A stretch of DNA of 64,000 bases from Syntrophobacterales bacterium. Its GTDB lineage: Bacteria > Desulfobacterota > Desulfobaccia > Desulfobaccales > 0-14-0-80-60-11. The stretch lies in NCBI GenBank assembly GCA_023512475.1, contig JAILZL010000014.1, forward strand, positions 1 to 64,000. The letters are read 5' to 3'. The notes under the pieces are model-generated. The model did no database searches and was not told the origin of the DNA. It saw nothing but the letters and a program-made list of their open reading frames with translations. The translations under genes and the position numbers were made by a program. Shown here one piece after another: positions 50,652 through 59,855 of this stretch; position 1 is the stretch's first letter; the number at the start of each line of letters is the position of its first letter.

Positions 50652-53054
50652 TCACTTCGCAGGGGCGGCGGCCTGGCCGGCGCTTTCCGGGGCCAGCTCC
50701 GCCGCCAGCTCGGTGAAGAGGCGTCCCAGGGCCTGGCCCTCGGTGGCGGAGATCCAGGCCAGCCTCAGGCGTCGGGGGTCTTCGCCCCGGGCCGCCAGCT
50801 TCTTCTGGAGGCGGGCCACCCGGGCCGCGGCCCGGAGGTTGCCCGACAGATAGTGGCAGTCCCCCGGCGGGTGGCAGCCGGCCACCAGCACCCGGCCGGC
50901 GCCTTTCCGGAGGGCGTAGGTGAGCAGTCGGGTGCCCACCCGGCCGGCGCACAGGGTGCGGAGAATGCGCACGTTGGGAGGGTAGGGGAGGCGGGCCACC
51001 CCGGCGAAGTCGGCCCCGGCGTAGGCGCACCAGTGGCAGCAGAAGGCCAGGATCTTGCGCTCCGGCGCCTCGGCCAGAGCGGCGTCGATCTGGGCCGTCA
51101 GCATGGCGTCGGTAAAGCCCAGCACCTGAGCGGCGCCGGTGGGGCAGGCCCCGGCGCACACCCCGCAGCCCTTGCAGGCCGCCGCCACCACCCGGGCCCG
51201 GGCCTCCTTTCCTTCCCCTGCCAGGACCATGGCCTGGTAGGGGCATTCCTTTACGCAGCGCCCGCAGCCCACGCAGGCTGCCTGGTCCACCACCGCCACC
51301 AGGCCCGGCAGGATGAGGGTCTCGTGGGCCAACAGGCCGATGGCCTTTCCCGCCGCGGCGGTGGCCTGGGTGAAGGTCTCCGCCAGATCCTTGGGCCCCT
51401 GGCAGGTGCCCGCCAGAAAGACCCCATCCAGGACGGTCTCCAGGGGCTTGAGCTTGGGGTGGGCCTCCAGGAAGAAGCCATCCGGCCCCGCGGGAAGCCG
51501 GAGCGTCTGGCGCAGGTCCGTGCCGTCTCCGGGGCGCAAGCCCACCGCCAGGACCGCCAGGTCCACCCGGTCGGTGATTGGCCGCCGGAGGAGGTCATTC
51601 TCGGCGCGGATGAGCACTGTGCCCGTGGCCTCCGGCACCACTGCGGTCACCCGCCCCCGGAGAAAGATCACCCCCGCCTCCCGGGCCGCGGCATAGAGCG
51701 CCTCCCCCTCCGGTCTGGGGGTGCGGATATCCCGGTAATAGAGGCGGATGCGGGCCTGGGGAAGCCGCCGCTTCAGCTCCAGGGCCTGCTTCAGGGCGGT
51801 GGGGCAGCAGACCCGGGAGCAGTCCCGGAAGCCCTCCTCCTCCCGGGAGCCGACGCACAGAAGAAAGGCGATCTCCCGGGGCTCCGCCGCCAGCCCCGGC
51901 GGCAGCACCCGCCCGCCGCTGGGGCCGTCGGGGGCCAGCAGGCGCTCCAGGGCCGCGGAGGTGAGGATCTGGGGGGCGGGGGCCCAGAAAGGGTGGGGGT
52001 CGGCCGCCGGATCATAGGGCACCGCGCCGGTGGCCACCACCACGGCGCCCACCGTGAGTTCCTCCTCCTCGGCGCCGGCCTCCAGCTCCAGGGCCCCCCG
52101 GGGGCAGGCGGCCACACAGGCCCCGCAGCGGGTGCAGGCCTCCCGGTCCACCACCGCCCGGGGAGGGAAGAGGATTGGGGAGGGGAGCCAGATGGCCCGC
52201 CGCTCCCTCAGGCCCGCCTGGAAGTCATCCGGCAGGGCGACGGGGCAGACCTCCAGGCAGGCGCTGCAGCGGTCGCAGGCCTCGCCCACCCAGGGCCGAT
52301 GCCGCCGCAGACGCACCCGGTAGTTCCCCACGTAGCCCCCGAACTCCGTTACCTCGGTGTCGGTGAGGACCCGGATGCGGGGATGCCGGCTCACTCCGGC
52401 CATGAGCGGCCCCAGGAGGGCGGCGGCGTGGCGGCCGTGGGGGAAGGTGCGGTGCCAGCGGGCCGCCAGTCCCCCCAGAACCGGGCGGCGCTCCACCAGG
52501 ACCACCTGTGCGCCCGCCTGGGCCATTTCCAGGGCCGCCTTCAGTCCCGCGGGGCCTCCCCCCACCACCAGGGCCCGGCGGGTCACCGGCACCTGCCGCT
52601 CCCGGAGGGGCTGGGCCAGCCGGACTTTGGCCAGCCCCATGAGGAGGAGCTCCCAGGCCTTGGCTTCGGCCTCCCGGGGCTCCAGGGCGTGCACCCAGGT
52701 GCAGTGCTCCCGGAGGTTCACCATTTCCAGCAGATAGGGGTTGAGACCCTGCTCCTTGAGGAGGCGCTGGAAGGTGAGCTCGTGCATCCGGGGGGAGCAG
52801 GCCGCCACCACCACCCGGGTCAGGCCCGCCGCGGCAATATCCTGGGCGATCTCCCGCTGCCCGGCCTCGGAGCAGGCATAGAGCTGATGGCGGCACACCA
52901 CCACCCCCGGCAGGTCCTGGCCGCGACGGGCCAGCTCCACCGGGGAGATCACCCCGGCGATATTGAGGCCGCAGTGGCAGATGTACACCCCGATCCGCAG
53001 GTCTTCGGCGCCACCGGCAGGAGGGGAGGAGGTCGGGGGACGTTTTGGGGTCAT
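50652..53054 (-). CDS. HdrA-like flavoprotein fused to MvhD-like C-terminus
   Basis: An 800-residue protein. The N-terminal HdrA segment reads IGVYICHCGLNIAG (21-34), then ACSPRMHE. The FAD Rossmann motif is GGGPAG (165-170). Fe-S motifs lie at 260-271 (CDRCSACLEVCP), 307-318, 594-605 (CVGCGRCVKECP) and 627-638. Residues 668-780 are an MvhD/FrhD domain with CCHWCAY and AGCHPPGDCHY, all Cys, no Sec. HdrA bifurcates electrons through FAD; MvhD takes electrons from a hydrogenase or formate dehydrogenase. Last gene of the operon, overlapping the polyferredoxin stop (ATGA). Confidence 0.95.
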   Translation of the reverse strand: MTPKRPPTSSPPAGGAEDLRIGVYICHCGLNIAGVISPVELARRGQDLPGVVVCRHQLYACSEAGQREIAQDIAAAGLTRVVVAACSPRMHELTFQRLLKEQGLNPYLLEMVNLREHCTWVHALEPREAEAKAWELLLMGLAKVRLAQPLRERQVPVTRRALVVGGGPAGLKAALEMAQAGAQVVLVERRPVLGGLAARWHRTFPHGRHAAALLGPLMAGVSRHPRIRVLTDTEVTEFGGYVGNYRVRLRRHRPWVGEACDRCSACLEVCPVALPDDFQAGLRERRAIWLPSPILFPPRAVVDREACTRCGACVAACPRGALELEAGAEEEELTVGAVVVATGAVPYDPAADPHPFWAPAPQILTSAALERLLAPDGPSGGRVLPPGLAAEPREIAFLLCVGSREEEGFRDCSRVCCPTALKQALELKRRLPQARIRLYYRDIRTPRPEGEALYAAAREAGVIFLRGRVTAVVPEATGTVLIRAENDLLRRPITDRVDLAVLAVGLRPGDGTDLRQTLRLPAGPDGFFLEAHPKLKPLETVLDGVFLAGTCQGPKDLAETFTQATAAAGKAIGLLAHETLILPGLVAVVDQAACVGCGRCVKECPYQAMVLAGEGKEARARVVAAACKGCGVCAGACPTGAAQVLGFTDAMLTAQIDAALAEAPERKILAFCCHWCAYAGADFAGVARLPYPPNVRILRTLCAGRVGTRLLTYALRKGAGRVLVAGCHPPGDCHYLSGNLRAAARVARLQKKLAARGEDPRRLRLAWISATEGQALGRLFTELAAELAPESAGQAAAPAK

Positions 53055-53914
53055 GGCTCAGCGGTCCTGGGGGCCAGCAGCCGGGCCACCGCCTGCTCCC
53101 AGGCATGGGAGAAGCGCCCCTCCTGGGCCACCACCTCCTCCCGGATGAGGGTGACGGCGTCCTGATCGCAAATGGCCTGGCACACCCCGCAGAGGCTGCA
53201 GGTCTCCTGAGCCAGATACACCCGGGGGCCCTCCCGCACGATGAGCTTCACCGGACAGATGTGGATGCACTTCAGGCAATCCGGCGGGCACTTGCGGTCA
53301 TCGATCTCCACCCGGCCCCGGAACTGCGGCATGACGCACAGGGCCCCCTGTTCGCAGGCGGCCAGACACCGCTGGCAGCGCAGGCAGGCATCCGGCTCCG
53401 GCCGCGGGCGGCCGCCGGCCTCATCGGGTACCAGGGCCTGACGGGGGCAGGCCGCCAAACAGCGGCGGCACTCCTTGGGGCACTGGGTGAGATCGTTGGG
53501 CACCAGCCGCAGCTGGGCCCGGCACCAGTGCTCCTCCCCCTCGGGGAGGGGCGGGCAGGGCTCCGGGCACTTCTCCGGGTCCAGCTCCACCTTGGGATAG
53601 AAGGGCGCCAGGGCCCGGTGGTTGGCCAGCACCGCTTTGGGCCGTTCTTGGTAGGTCAGGGTGATGGCCCCCACCGGACAGAAGTGGGAGCAGACCTCGC
53701 AGAGCACGCAGAGCCAGGGGTCGATGGCCACCGTGAGGCTCTCTTCCCCGGGGAGGAGCCGCACCGCCTGCCGGGGACAGACCACCGAGCAGACATCACA
53801 GCGGATGCAGCGGTCCTTGTCCAGCCTGAGGCGCACCTCCTCCAGAAACAGGCGGAGGGTGAGCTCCAGGGCGGCATCGGTCTCCCGGAGGCGAAGGGGC
53901 GGCAGGCGTTCCAT
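53051..53914 (-). CDS. Polyferredoxin-like multi 4Fe-4S protein
   Basis: A 287-residue soluble protein with about six 4Fe-4S motifs in series: CIRCDVCSVVCP, CVLCEVCSHFCP, CPKECRRCLAACP, CLRCQRCLAACE, CPPDCLKCIHICP and CSLCGVCQAICD. It also has a Cys-Pro-rich loop (CPEPCPPLPEGEEHWC) in the middle. It would wire electrons between the flavin centre and another redox subunit, like the polyferredoxins FwdF and MvhB of methanogens. ATG 53914 is used; a GTG nine bases upstream is possible. Confidence 0.93.
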   Translation of the reverse strand: MERLPPLRLRETDAALELTLRLFLEEVRLRLDKDRCIRCDVCSVVCPRQAVRLLPGEESLTVAIDPWLCVLCEVCSHFCPVGAITLTYQERPKAVLANHRALAPFYPKVELDPEKCPEPCPPLPEGEEHWCRAQLRLVPNDLTQCPKECRRCLAACPRQALVPDEAGGRPRPEPDACLRCQRCLAACEQGALCVMPQFRGRVEIDDRKCPPDCLKCIHICPVKLIVREGPRVYLAQETCSLCGVCQAICDQDAVTLIREEVVAQEGRFSHAWEQAVARLLAPRTAEP

Positions 53915-53941
53915 CCGGCGCACCGCACAAGAAGGGCAGGG

Positions 53942-54364
53942 TCAGGTGGTCTCGCCCTGCAGCTTCTGGTGGAATTCCCGGGCCTTGAGTTTCAACTGTT
54001 TGCGGCGCAGATTGGTCTTGACGTCCGGGAACTCCGTCAGGAGAAAATCGAATTTGTCACAGGCCGCCAGGTCCGGGCAATGGGAGCACTGGGGCAGGCC
54101 CCGCTCGATGGCGCAGCGGCGGATGGGGCAGATCTCCACCCCCCGGCCGCCCTTGCAGCCCGGACACTCGGTGTGGCTGAGGAACCACTCCAGGCCCTTG
54201 CGGAATTCGTTGAAATCGAAGCCTTCCTCGGCCGGAAAGCAGTGTACCCACCAGTTTGCCCGGAAGCGGAGGAGGTATTCCTGCATCTGGCGCACGGTCT
54301 TCAGGAACTCCGGGTGCCCCAGCTGGCAGTCGTCACAGAGGCCGCAATAACTTTCCCGTAGCAT
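53942..54364 (-). CDS. DUF3795-type Cys-rich protein
   Basis: A 140-residue protein with many cysteines. The N-terminus ESYCGLCDDCQLG and the middle ECPGCKGGRGVEICPIRRCAIERGL ... CSHCPDLAACDKF are the pattern of DUF3795, a small zinc or Fe-S protein of anaerobes with unknown function. It lies between the double-HdrA gene and the polyferredoxin gene, so it is probably an accessory of the complex. Confidence 0.85.
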   Translation of the reverse strand: MLRESYCGLCDDCQLGHPEFLKTVRQMQEYLLRFRANWWVHCFPAEEGFDFNEFRKGLEWFLSHTECPGCKGGRGVEICPIRRCAIERGLPQCSHCPDLAACDKFDFLLTEFPDVKTNLRRKQLKLKAREFHQKLQGETT

Positions 54365-54422
54365 CTCGTCTCCCTCCCCGGGGCCGCCGGCCGGGGCCGG
54401 CAGGTGCCCGGTGCGGAGTTCC

Positions 54423-57400
54423 TCAGACCTCCAGGATGGCGGTGATCTGGGCCAGAATCTCCGTTTCCGTGGCCCGGCTCAGACTGATGGCCCGGGCCGG
54501 GCAGACGGTGGCGCACAGCCCGCAGCCCCGGCAGGCCTCCAGCACCACCTGGGGGCGGCCGGTGGGGCCCAGGCGCAGGGCGTGGTAGGGACAGACCCCC
54601 ATGCAGGTGAGGCAGCGGCGGCAGTGGGCCTCCTCCACCCGGGCGTAGAGCTCGCCGCTGAGGATGGCCGGCCGGGCGAGCAGCGCCGCCGCCTTCAGGG
54701 CCGCGGCTTCGGCCTGCGTCAGGGCCTCCTCCAGGCTCCGGGGCGAGTGGGCCAGGCCGCAGAGGAAGACCCCTTCCACCACCGTCTCCACCGGCCGCAG
54801 CTTGGCATGGGCCTCCTGGAGGAAGCCCTCGGGGCTCAGGGGCGTCCCCACCAGGCGGGCCGCCTCCGCCCCTCCGGGATGGGGCTCCACCCCGGCGCTC
54901 AGGACCACAAGGTCCGCCGTCAGGGTGATCTCCCGCTGAAGAAGCTCACTCCAGACCCGGAGACGGAGGGGCCGCTTCCGGGGAAGACTCACCTCCGGGG
55001 GCCGGCCGGGATCATAGGGGAGAAACTGCACCCCCAGTTCCCGGGCCTCCTGGTAGTACACCTCCCGGCGGCCGTAAGCCCTCAGGTCCCGGTAGAGCAC
55101 GGTGATCTCCACCCCGGGCCGACGCCTTTTCAGCAGAATAGCATTTTTCAGGGCATGGGAGCAACACAGGCGGCTGCACCAGGGCCGCCCGGGTTCCCGG
55201 GAGCCGACGCACTGCAGCATCACCACCTGGCAGGCCCGGTGGAGCTCCGGGTCCTCCCCGGCCAGACGCTCCTCCAGCTCCAGTTGGGTCAGCACCCGGG
55301 GGTCCTGGCCGTAGCCGAAGCGGCCCTCCGGGCGGAATTCCCGGCCGCCGGTGGCCAGCAGCACCACCCCATGCTCCAGAACCACCTCCCGGCCGCCCTG
55401 CCGCCGCACCCGGCTCCGGAAGCGCCCCACCTGCCCGGAGACCTCGGCCACCTGGGCCCCGGTGAGGATCTCGACGTTGGGATGACCGTAGGCCGCGGCC
55501 TCCAGGTCCTGGAGGAGCCGCCGGGGGTCGGTGCCCTCCAGGGTATAGCTGAGGCGCCGGGCCATGCCTCCCAGCTGGGCTTCCCGCTCCACCACATAGG
55601 TGTGGAAGCCCTGGTCCGCCAAGGCGAGGGCCGCGGTGAGCCCCGCCGGGCCGCCTCCGATCACCAGGGCCCGGGGAATCACCGGAAAGGCATGCACCTC
55701 CAGGGGCGGCACCACCCAGGCCCGCCGCACCGCCATGGCCAGCAGGTCCCGGGCGGTCTGCAGGGCGCCCTCCGGGTCGTTCTGATGCACCCAGGCACAC
55801 TGTTCCCTCAGGTTGGCAAAGCACAGGAAACCGGGGTTGAGGCCGGCCTGGAGGAGCACCTCCCGGAAGACGGCTTCGTGGGTGCGGGGGGTGCAGGCCG
55901 CCACCACCACCCGGGTGAGGTGATGCTCCCCGATGGCTTGGGCCAACTGCCGGGTGGCGTCCGCCGAGCAGGCAAAGAGGGGGTCGGCCGCCCACACCAC
56001 GCCGGGCAGCCCCCGGACGTGCTCCGCCAGCCGGGAGAGATCGATGGTCTTGGCGATGTTGGTGCCGCAATGGCACAGATACACGCCGATGCGGGGCGGG
56101 CCGGCGGTGGCCGCCGCCGGAGGGGGCATCTTTGCGGGGGTGAGGCTGGGCCGGGGGGCCAGCGCCAGCAGGGTGGCCGCCGCCTGGGCCCCGGCCGCGG
56201 CGGACAACAGGGAGTCGGTAATATCCCCGGGCTCCCGGGCGGCCCCCCCGACCCAGATTCCCGGCCGGAGAGTCTCCCAGGGCTCCACGCCCGGGGAGGC
56301 GGAATATTGTCCCGGCCCCAGGGGCAGGCCCAGGCGCCGGGCCAGCTCGGGGAAGGCCGCCGCGGGCCGCTGCCCCAGCGCCAGGACCGCCAGATCCACC
56401 TCCATCTCCCCCCGCCGGCCGTGAAGGTCGGTGAAGAGGACCGCCACCCCGCCGTTGGGCCGGGGCTCCACCGCCGCCGCCCGGGAGCGGATCACCCTCA
56501 CCCCCCGGGCCAGGGCCCGCTCCAGGTAGGCCTCCTGGCCTTTCCCCGGGGCCCGGAGGTCCATGGCGAAGATGACGCTCTCCAGCCCGGGGGGGCCCAG
56601 CTCCGCAGCCAGCACCGCCTCCTTGAGGCTGGCCAGGCAGCAGTGGCTGGAGCAGAAAGGCGCCCCCCGCTCCGGCTCCCGGGAGCCGACGCACTGCAGG
56701 AAGCCCAGCCGCCGGATGGGGGCGCCGTCTCCGGGACGCACCACCCGGCCGCCGGTGGGGCCGGTGGCGCTGAGCAGGCGCTCAAACTGCAGGCTGGTGA
56801 GCACCCCGGGGAGGGTGGCCCCGGGGAAATCCCCCAGGGGCGCAGGAGCAAGGCCGCAGGTGAGGAGCACCGCGCCCACCCGCCGCACCAGGGTCTCCGG
56901 CTCCTGGGAGAGGTCCACGGCGCCGGCGGGGCAGATCTCCACACAGGCGCGGCAGGGCCGCCCCTGGAAATGACGGCAGGCCCCCGGGTCCAGGACCGCC
57001 GCCTGGGGCACGGCTTGGGGGAAGGGCACCCGGATGGCTTTGGCCCGGCTCAGCCCCAGGTTGAAGGGGTCCGGCAGGCTCCGGGGACAGACCCGGGTGC
57101 ACTCGCCGCAGCCCGAGCAGCGCTCCAGCACCACATACCGGGGCCGGCGGCTCAGGGTGGCGATGAAATCCCCCGGCTCCCCGGTGAGGGTGGCCAGACG
57201 GGTCAGGGTGAGGATTTCAATGAGGGGATGGCGGGCCACCTCCAGCATCCGGGGGGAGAGGATGCACATGGCGCAGTCGTGGGTGGGGAAGGTCTTGTCC
57301 AGCTGCGCCATGAGACCGCCCACAGACGGCCCCTGCTCCGCCAGGGTGACGGGAAAGCCCAGTTCCGCCAGATCCAGGGCGGCCTGCAGGCCGGCGATCC

Positions 57401-57461
57401 CGCCCCCCACCACCAGGATGCGGGAGCTGGTCGCCCGGGTCAGGGGAGTGATCAACGCCAT
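54423..57461 (-). CDS. Tandem double HdrA flavoprotein
   Basis: A 1012-residue fusion of two HdrA-like modules. Module 1 (about 13-440) has GGGIAG (19-24), CAMCILSP, CSGCGECTRVCP (115-126), a second cluster ACRHFQGRPCRACVEICP and CVGSREPERG. Module 2 (about 455-935) has IGVYLCHCGTNIAK, AACTPRTHE, GGGPAG (602-607) and its own CVGSREPGRP. Two C-terminal 4Fe-4S motifs follow: CRRCLTCMGVCP (947-958) and CRGCGLCATVCP (977-988). Two FAD sites in one chain suggest a pseudo-dimer of HdrA. It follows the HdrC-like gene and precedes the DUF3795 gene. Confidence 0.95.
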   Translation of the reverse strand: MALITPLTRATSSRILVVGGGIAGLQAALDLAELGFPVTLAEQGPSVGGLMAQLDKTFPTHDCAMCILSPRMLEVARHPLIEILTLTRLATLTGEPGDFIATLSRRPRYVVLERCSGCGECTRVCPRSLPDPFNLGLSRAKAIRVPFPQAVPQAAVLDPGACRHFQGRPCRACVEICPAGAVDLSQEPETLVRRVGAVLLTCGLAPAPLGDFPGATLPGVLTSLQFERLLSATGPTGGRVVRPGDGAPIRRLGFLQCVGSREPERGAPFCSSHCCLASLKEAVLAAELGPPGLESVIFAMDLRAPGKGQEAYLERALARGVRVIRSRAAAVEPRPNGGVAVLFTDLHGRRGEMEVDLAVLALGQRPAAAFPELARRLGLPLGPGQYSASPGVEPWETLRPGIWVGGAAREPGDITDSLLSAAAGAQAAATLLALAPRPSLTPAKMPPPAAATAGPPRIGVYLCHCGTNIAKTIDLSRLAEHVRGLPGVVWAADPLFACSADATRQLAQAIGEHHLTRVVVAACTPRTHEAVFREVLLQAGLNPGFLCFANLREQCAWVHQNDPEGALQTARDLLAMAVRRAWVVPPLEVHAFPVIPRALVIGGGPAGLTAALALADQGFHTYVVEREAQLGGMARRLSYTLEGTDPRRLLQDLEAAAYGHPNVEILTGAQVAEVSGQVGRFRSRVRRQGGREVVLEHGVVLLATGGREFRPEGRFGYGQDPRVLTQLELEERLAGEDPELHRACQVVMLQCVGSREPGRPWCSRLCCSHALKNAILLKRRRPGVEITVLYRDLRAYGRREVYYQEARELGVQFLPYDPGRPPEVSLPRKRPLRLRVWSELLQREITLTADLVVLSAGVEPHPGGAEAARLVGTPLSPEGFLQEAHAKLRPVETVVEGVFLCGLAHSPRSLEEALTQAEAAALKAAALLARPAILSGELYARVEEAHCRRCLTCMGVCPYHALRLGPTGRPQVVLEACRGCGLCATVCPARAISLSRATETEILAQITAILEV

Positions 57462-57500
57462 GCCGGCCCCCCGTTCCGGGAAGGCCGCTGGGGAAGTCCG

Positions 57501-57989
57501 TTAGTCCCCCTCATGCTCGGGGTCCATCTCCCTCAGGGTGCGGCTGAGCACCTCCCGGGGGGAAAGGGCCCCGGTCCCGGGGGCGGTGAGGCGCTCCAGG
57601 GTGCGCTGCCGGAGTCGGGCCAGCAGGGCTTCGGCCTCCTCCACCCTCCGGGCCACCTCCGGGGGGAGGTAGCCCTCCTCCACCGCCAGCCGCTGCAGGG
57701 CCTGGATGATATCCACAAACCGCACCTCCTGCGGGCAGAAATACGAACAGCGGGCGCAGCGGGCGCACTGCCAGAGGAGGGGCGCGGCCAGCACCTCCCG
57801 CTTCAGCCCCAGGAGCACCTGCCGCAGAATGAGACCCGGGCTGAACTCCGGGTTGACGGCGCTCACCGGGCACAGGGCGGTGCAGGTGCCGCAGCCCACG
57901 CAGCGCCACAGATGACCGCAGCCCGGCTCCAGGGCCAGCATTTCCGGGAAGCGGGGATCACAGTCTTCCAGGTTCAGGGGCACGTCCAT
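57501..57989 (-). CDS. HdrC-like 4Fe-4S protein
   Basis: A 162-residue protein with two 4Fe-4S motifs, Cys30-x2-Cys33-x2-Cys36-x3-Cys40 and Cys75-x2-Cys78-x2-Cys81-x3-Cys85. They are joined by a helical linker, and a long C-terminal helix follows (EEAEALLARLRQRTLERL), as in HdrC. HdrC normally passes electrons from HdrA to the HdrB thiol site, but no HdrB gene is present here. ATG 57989 is chosen because the longer frame overlaps the preceding gene. Confidence 0.9.
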   Translation of the reverse strand: MDVPLNLEDCDPRFPEMLALEPGCGHLWRCVGCGTCTALCPVSAVNPEFSPGLILRQVLLGLKREVLAAPLLWQCARCARCSYFCPQEVRFVDIIQALQRLAVEEGYLPPEVARRVEEAEALLARLRQRTLERLTAPGTGALSPREVLSRTLREMDPEHEGD

Positions 57990-58035
57990 CGACGCCCATC
58001 CCTCAGGCTCAGACGCCACCGGGCGGTTTCCGGCT

Positions 58036-58488
58036 TCAGCGCAGGGTGATGGCCTCGGTGGGACAATGTTCCGCACATTTGCTGCATTTCTCCGCCGCCT
58101 GCAGGAGCCGCACGCACAGCTCCTGGTTCACCACCACCACCTGGCCGTTTACCACCCGGAAGATCACCCGGTCGCCCAGTCCGGGTCCCCGACCGGCCCG
58201 GGCCTCCGGCACCTGGGCCAGGTGGTGTTCGCACATGGCCACGCAGATGCCGCAGCCGATGCAGCGCGCCGGGTCGATGGCCATGCCCCGGCCGGCGGCC
58301 GGCGCCGTGGCCAGAAGCTCCTCCAGGGCCTCAATGAAGCCGGCGTACTCCGGCTCATGCAGCACCGGGCAGTCAGCCGGCGACAAATCCCGCGCCAGGA
58401 GCAGCCCGGCAAAGTCGGCGCAGGTCATGCCGCACTGGCCGCAGTCGGTTTGGGGCAGAAACTCCAGGAGCTCCGGAGCGGTGAGCAT
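58036..58488 (-). CDS. Ferredoxin with N-terminal CdhE/RnfB-type Fe-S domain
   Basis: A 150-residue protein. Residues 10-45 form a PF04060-type domain (DCGQCGMTCADFAGLLLARD ... ADCPVL). Two ferredoxin-like motifs follow, CIGCGICVAMCE (about 76-87) and CSKCAEHCP near the C-terminus. It ends three bases from the FwdA-like stop, and in the operon stands where methanogens have FwdG/FwdF. It shares its first domain with the Fe-S protein at 511-1065. Confidence 0.9.
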   Translation of the reverse strand: MLTAPELLEFLPQTDCGQCGMTCADFAGLLLARDLSPADCPVLHEPEYAGFIEALEELLATAPAAGRGMAIDPARCIGCGICVAMCEHHLAQVPEARAGRGPGLGDRVIFRVVNGQVVVVNQELCVRLLQAAEKCSKCAEHCPTEAITLR

Positions 58489-58491
58489 GCG

Positions 58492-59841
58492 TCAAACCTC
58501 GGCCCAGGGACCGCCCAGTTGCTCCAGCGACCAGAGGGTCTCCGGCCGGAAGCTGAAGGCCCGGCTGAGCTCCCCAAAGAGGCGCGTCTCCGCCGCCTCC
58601 GCCTGCCGGAACAGGATCTGCCGGGGCACCTCCGGATCCACCCGGACATAGTCCCGGATCACCACCCGGCCGGCCTTGATCAGGGTACGGCAGCGGGCCA
58701 GACCGTCGAGGCGGCCGTCTTGCGGCAGATCATACAAAGCAATGTCGGCCCGGGCCCCGGGGGTGAGGCGCCCCCGGTCGCGCAGGCCCAGGAGCTCCGC
58801 CGGCAGAAACCGGGTGGCGTAGGCCCAGTCGAACAGGGTCCAGCCCCGGGGGTCCGGCGCCGCATTCCGTCCCGGCGGCCGGTGGTCCGGTCCCCCCAGC
58901 CAGGTCAGGAGGCGGGGGAAATCCTCTTCCAGGCGGGACAGGGGGCCCAGGGTGGAGAAGGCCAGTCCCCGGCAAGGAAAATCCAGGGCCAGCTTCCGGG
59001 CCCGCTTCACCTCCTTTGGACCCGGCCGGGCGTTCAGGCATCGGGGGGCAAAGCCCCCGACCTCCACCCACACCGGCAGGCTGGCCGGACCCGGCAGGCA
59101 CAGACCCAGATCGCCGGTGGCCCCCGCCCCCAGCAGCCGGGCGGCCGCCCCGGCCTCGGCCTCCCCCACCAGGGCCCGGCTCAGGCCCCCGAGATGGAAG
59201 CGTTCCGGCTCCGGGAGGGGCCAGGACAGGAGCTCCGGGAAGGCCTCAAGAAAGAGGCGGCACCCCAGCCCCGCCGCCAGCGCCGCCAGGACCTCCAGGG
59301 CCTGAGGTCCCGGCAGGGTGCGATGGGCGTAGTAGTCCTGGCGGTAGCGCACAAAGGGCTCCGCCACGCTGAGGCCCAGGGTGCGGGTGCGGGCCTGGAG
59401 GAGGCAGAGGGTCTGGGCCACTTCGGGCAGCCGGGCCGGGTCTTTCAGGGCCAGATCCAGATCCCGTAAGTTCACCTCCAGGGAGGCGGAGGCGTCCACC
59501 ACCCTCAGGGCCGCCAGGTGCCGGTGCATGGCCCCGGCGGTGGCCACCGTGACGCCGCCGGCATGCACGTGGGTATAGCCCAGCCGGGCATACAGCTCCC
59601 CCACCTGCTCCGGCGGCAGGGCTTCGCCCCGGAGGTGCAGAAGATGCCCTCCGAAGCCCCACAGGGGGGCCCGGAGCTCCACTCCGGCGGCCAGCACCGC
59701 CTGCCCGTGGGCCTCCAGGACCTCGTCCACCTCCTCCAGGGGCGGCACCAGCCGCTCCCCGTGGAGGTAGAGGTCCCCCGTCTCGCCGCGCCGGCCGGAG
59801 GCGGGGTCAAAGATCCGGCCGCCGGCGATCTTCCGCCGCAT
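58492..59841 (-). CDS. FwdA-like amidohydrolase, metal site lost
   Basis: A 449-residue protein with overall similarity to formylmethanofuran dehydrogenase subunit A (FwdA/FhcA), about 120 residues shorter than usual. Family marks include the N-terminal GGRIFDPASG, the GYTHV segment and the C-terminal ADIALYDL strand. The dizinc ligands are gone: the D-x-H-x-H motif reads E-L-R-A-P (55-59). I also find no carboxylated-lysine motif (K-x-x-N-P-G) and no His pair on the later strands. FwdA normally interconverts formate and the formyl group in a metal-dependent step; this one probably acts as a scaffold. It lies 14 bases after the cyclophilin gene. Confidence 0.8.
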   Translation of the reverse strand: MRRKIAGGRIFDPASGRRGETGDLYLHGERLVPPLEEVDEVLEAHGQAVLAAGVELRAPLWGFGGHLLHLRGEALPPEQVGELYARLGYTHVHAGGVTVATAGAMHRHLAALRVVDASASLEVNLRDLDLALKDPARLPEVAQTLCLLQARTRTLGLSVAEPFVRYRQDYYAHRTLPGPQALEVLAALAAGLGCRLFLEAFPELLSWPLPEPERFHLGGLSRALVGEAEAGAAARLLGAGATGDLGLCLPGPASLPVWVEVGGFAPRCLNARPGPKEVKRARKLALDFPCRGLAFSTLGPLSRLEEDFPRLLTWLGGPDHRPPGRNAAPDPRGWTLFDWAYATRFLPAELLGLRDRGRLTPGARADIALYDLPQDGRLDGLARCRTLIKAGRVVIRDYVRVDPEVPRQILFRQAEAAETRLFGELSRAFSFRPETLWSLEQLGGPWAEV

Positions 59842-59855
59842 GGGACCCTGCCCCC

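Noticed and set aside
50960-51060. Possible selenocysteine site in the MvhD-like domain
   Set aside because: The residues read FCCHWCAY with ordinary cysteine codons. There is no in-frame TGA, so no Sec is needed.
50853-53165. A 770-codon plus-strand frame opposite the HdrA-MvhD fusion
   Set aside because: Same reasoning: no recognisable domain, and the codon pattern matches the complement of the HdrA gene.
54411-58049. A 1212-codon open frame on the plus strand, antisense to the double-HdrA region
   Set aside because: The translation is low complexity (Gly, Pro, His, Gln rich) with no domain, while the opposite strand encodes clear HdrA and ferredoxin motifs. It is a shadow of high GC content.
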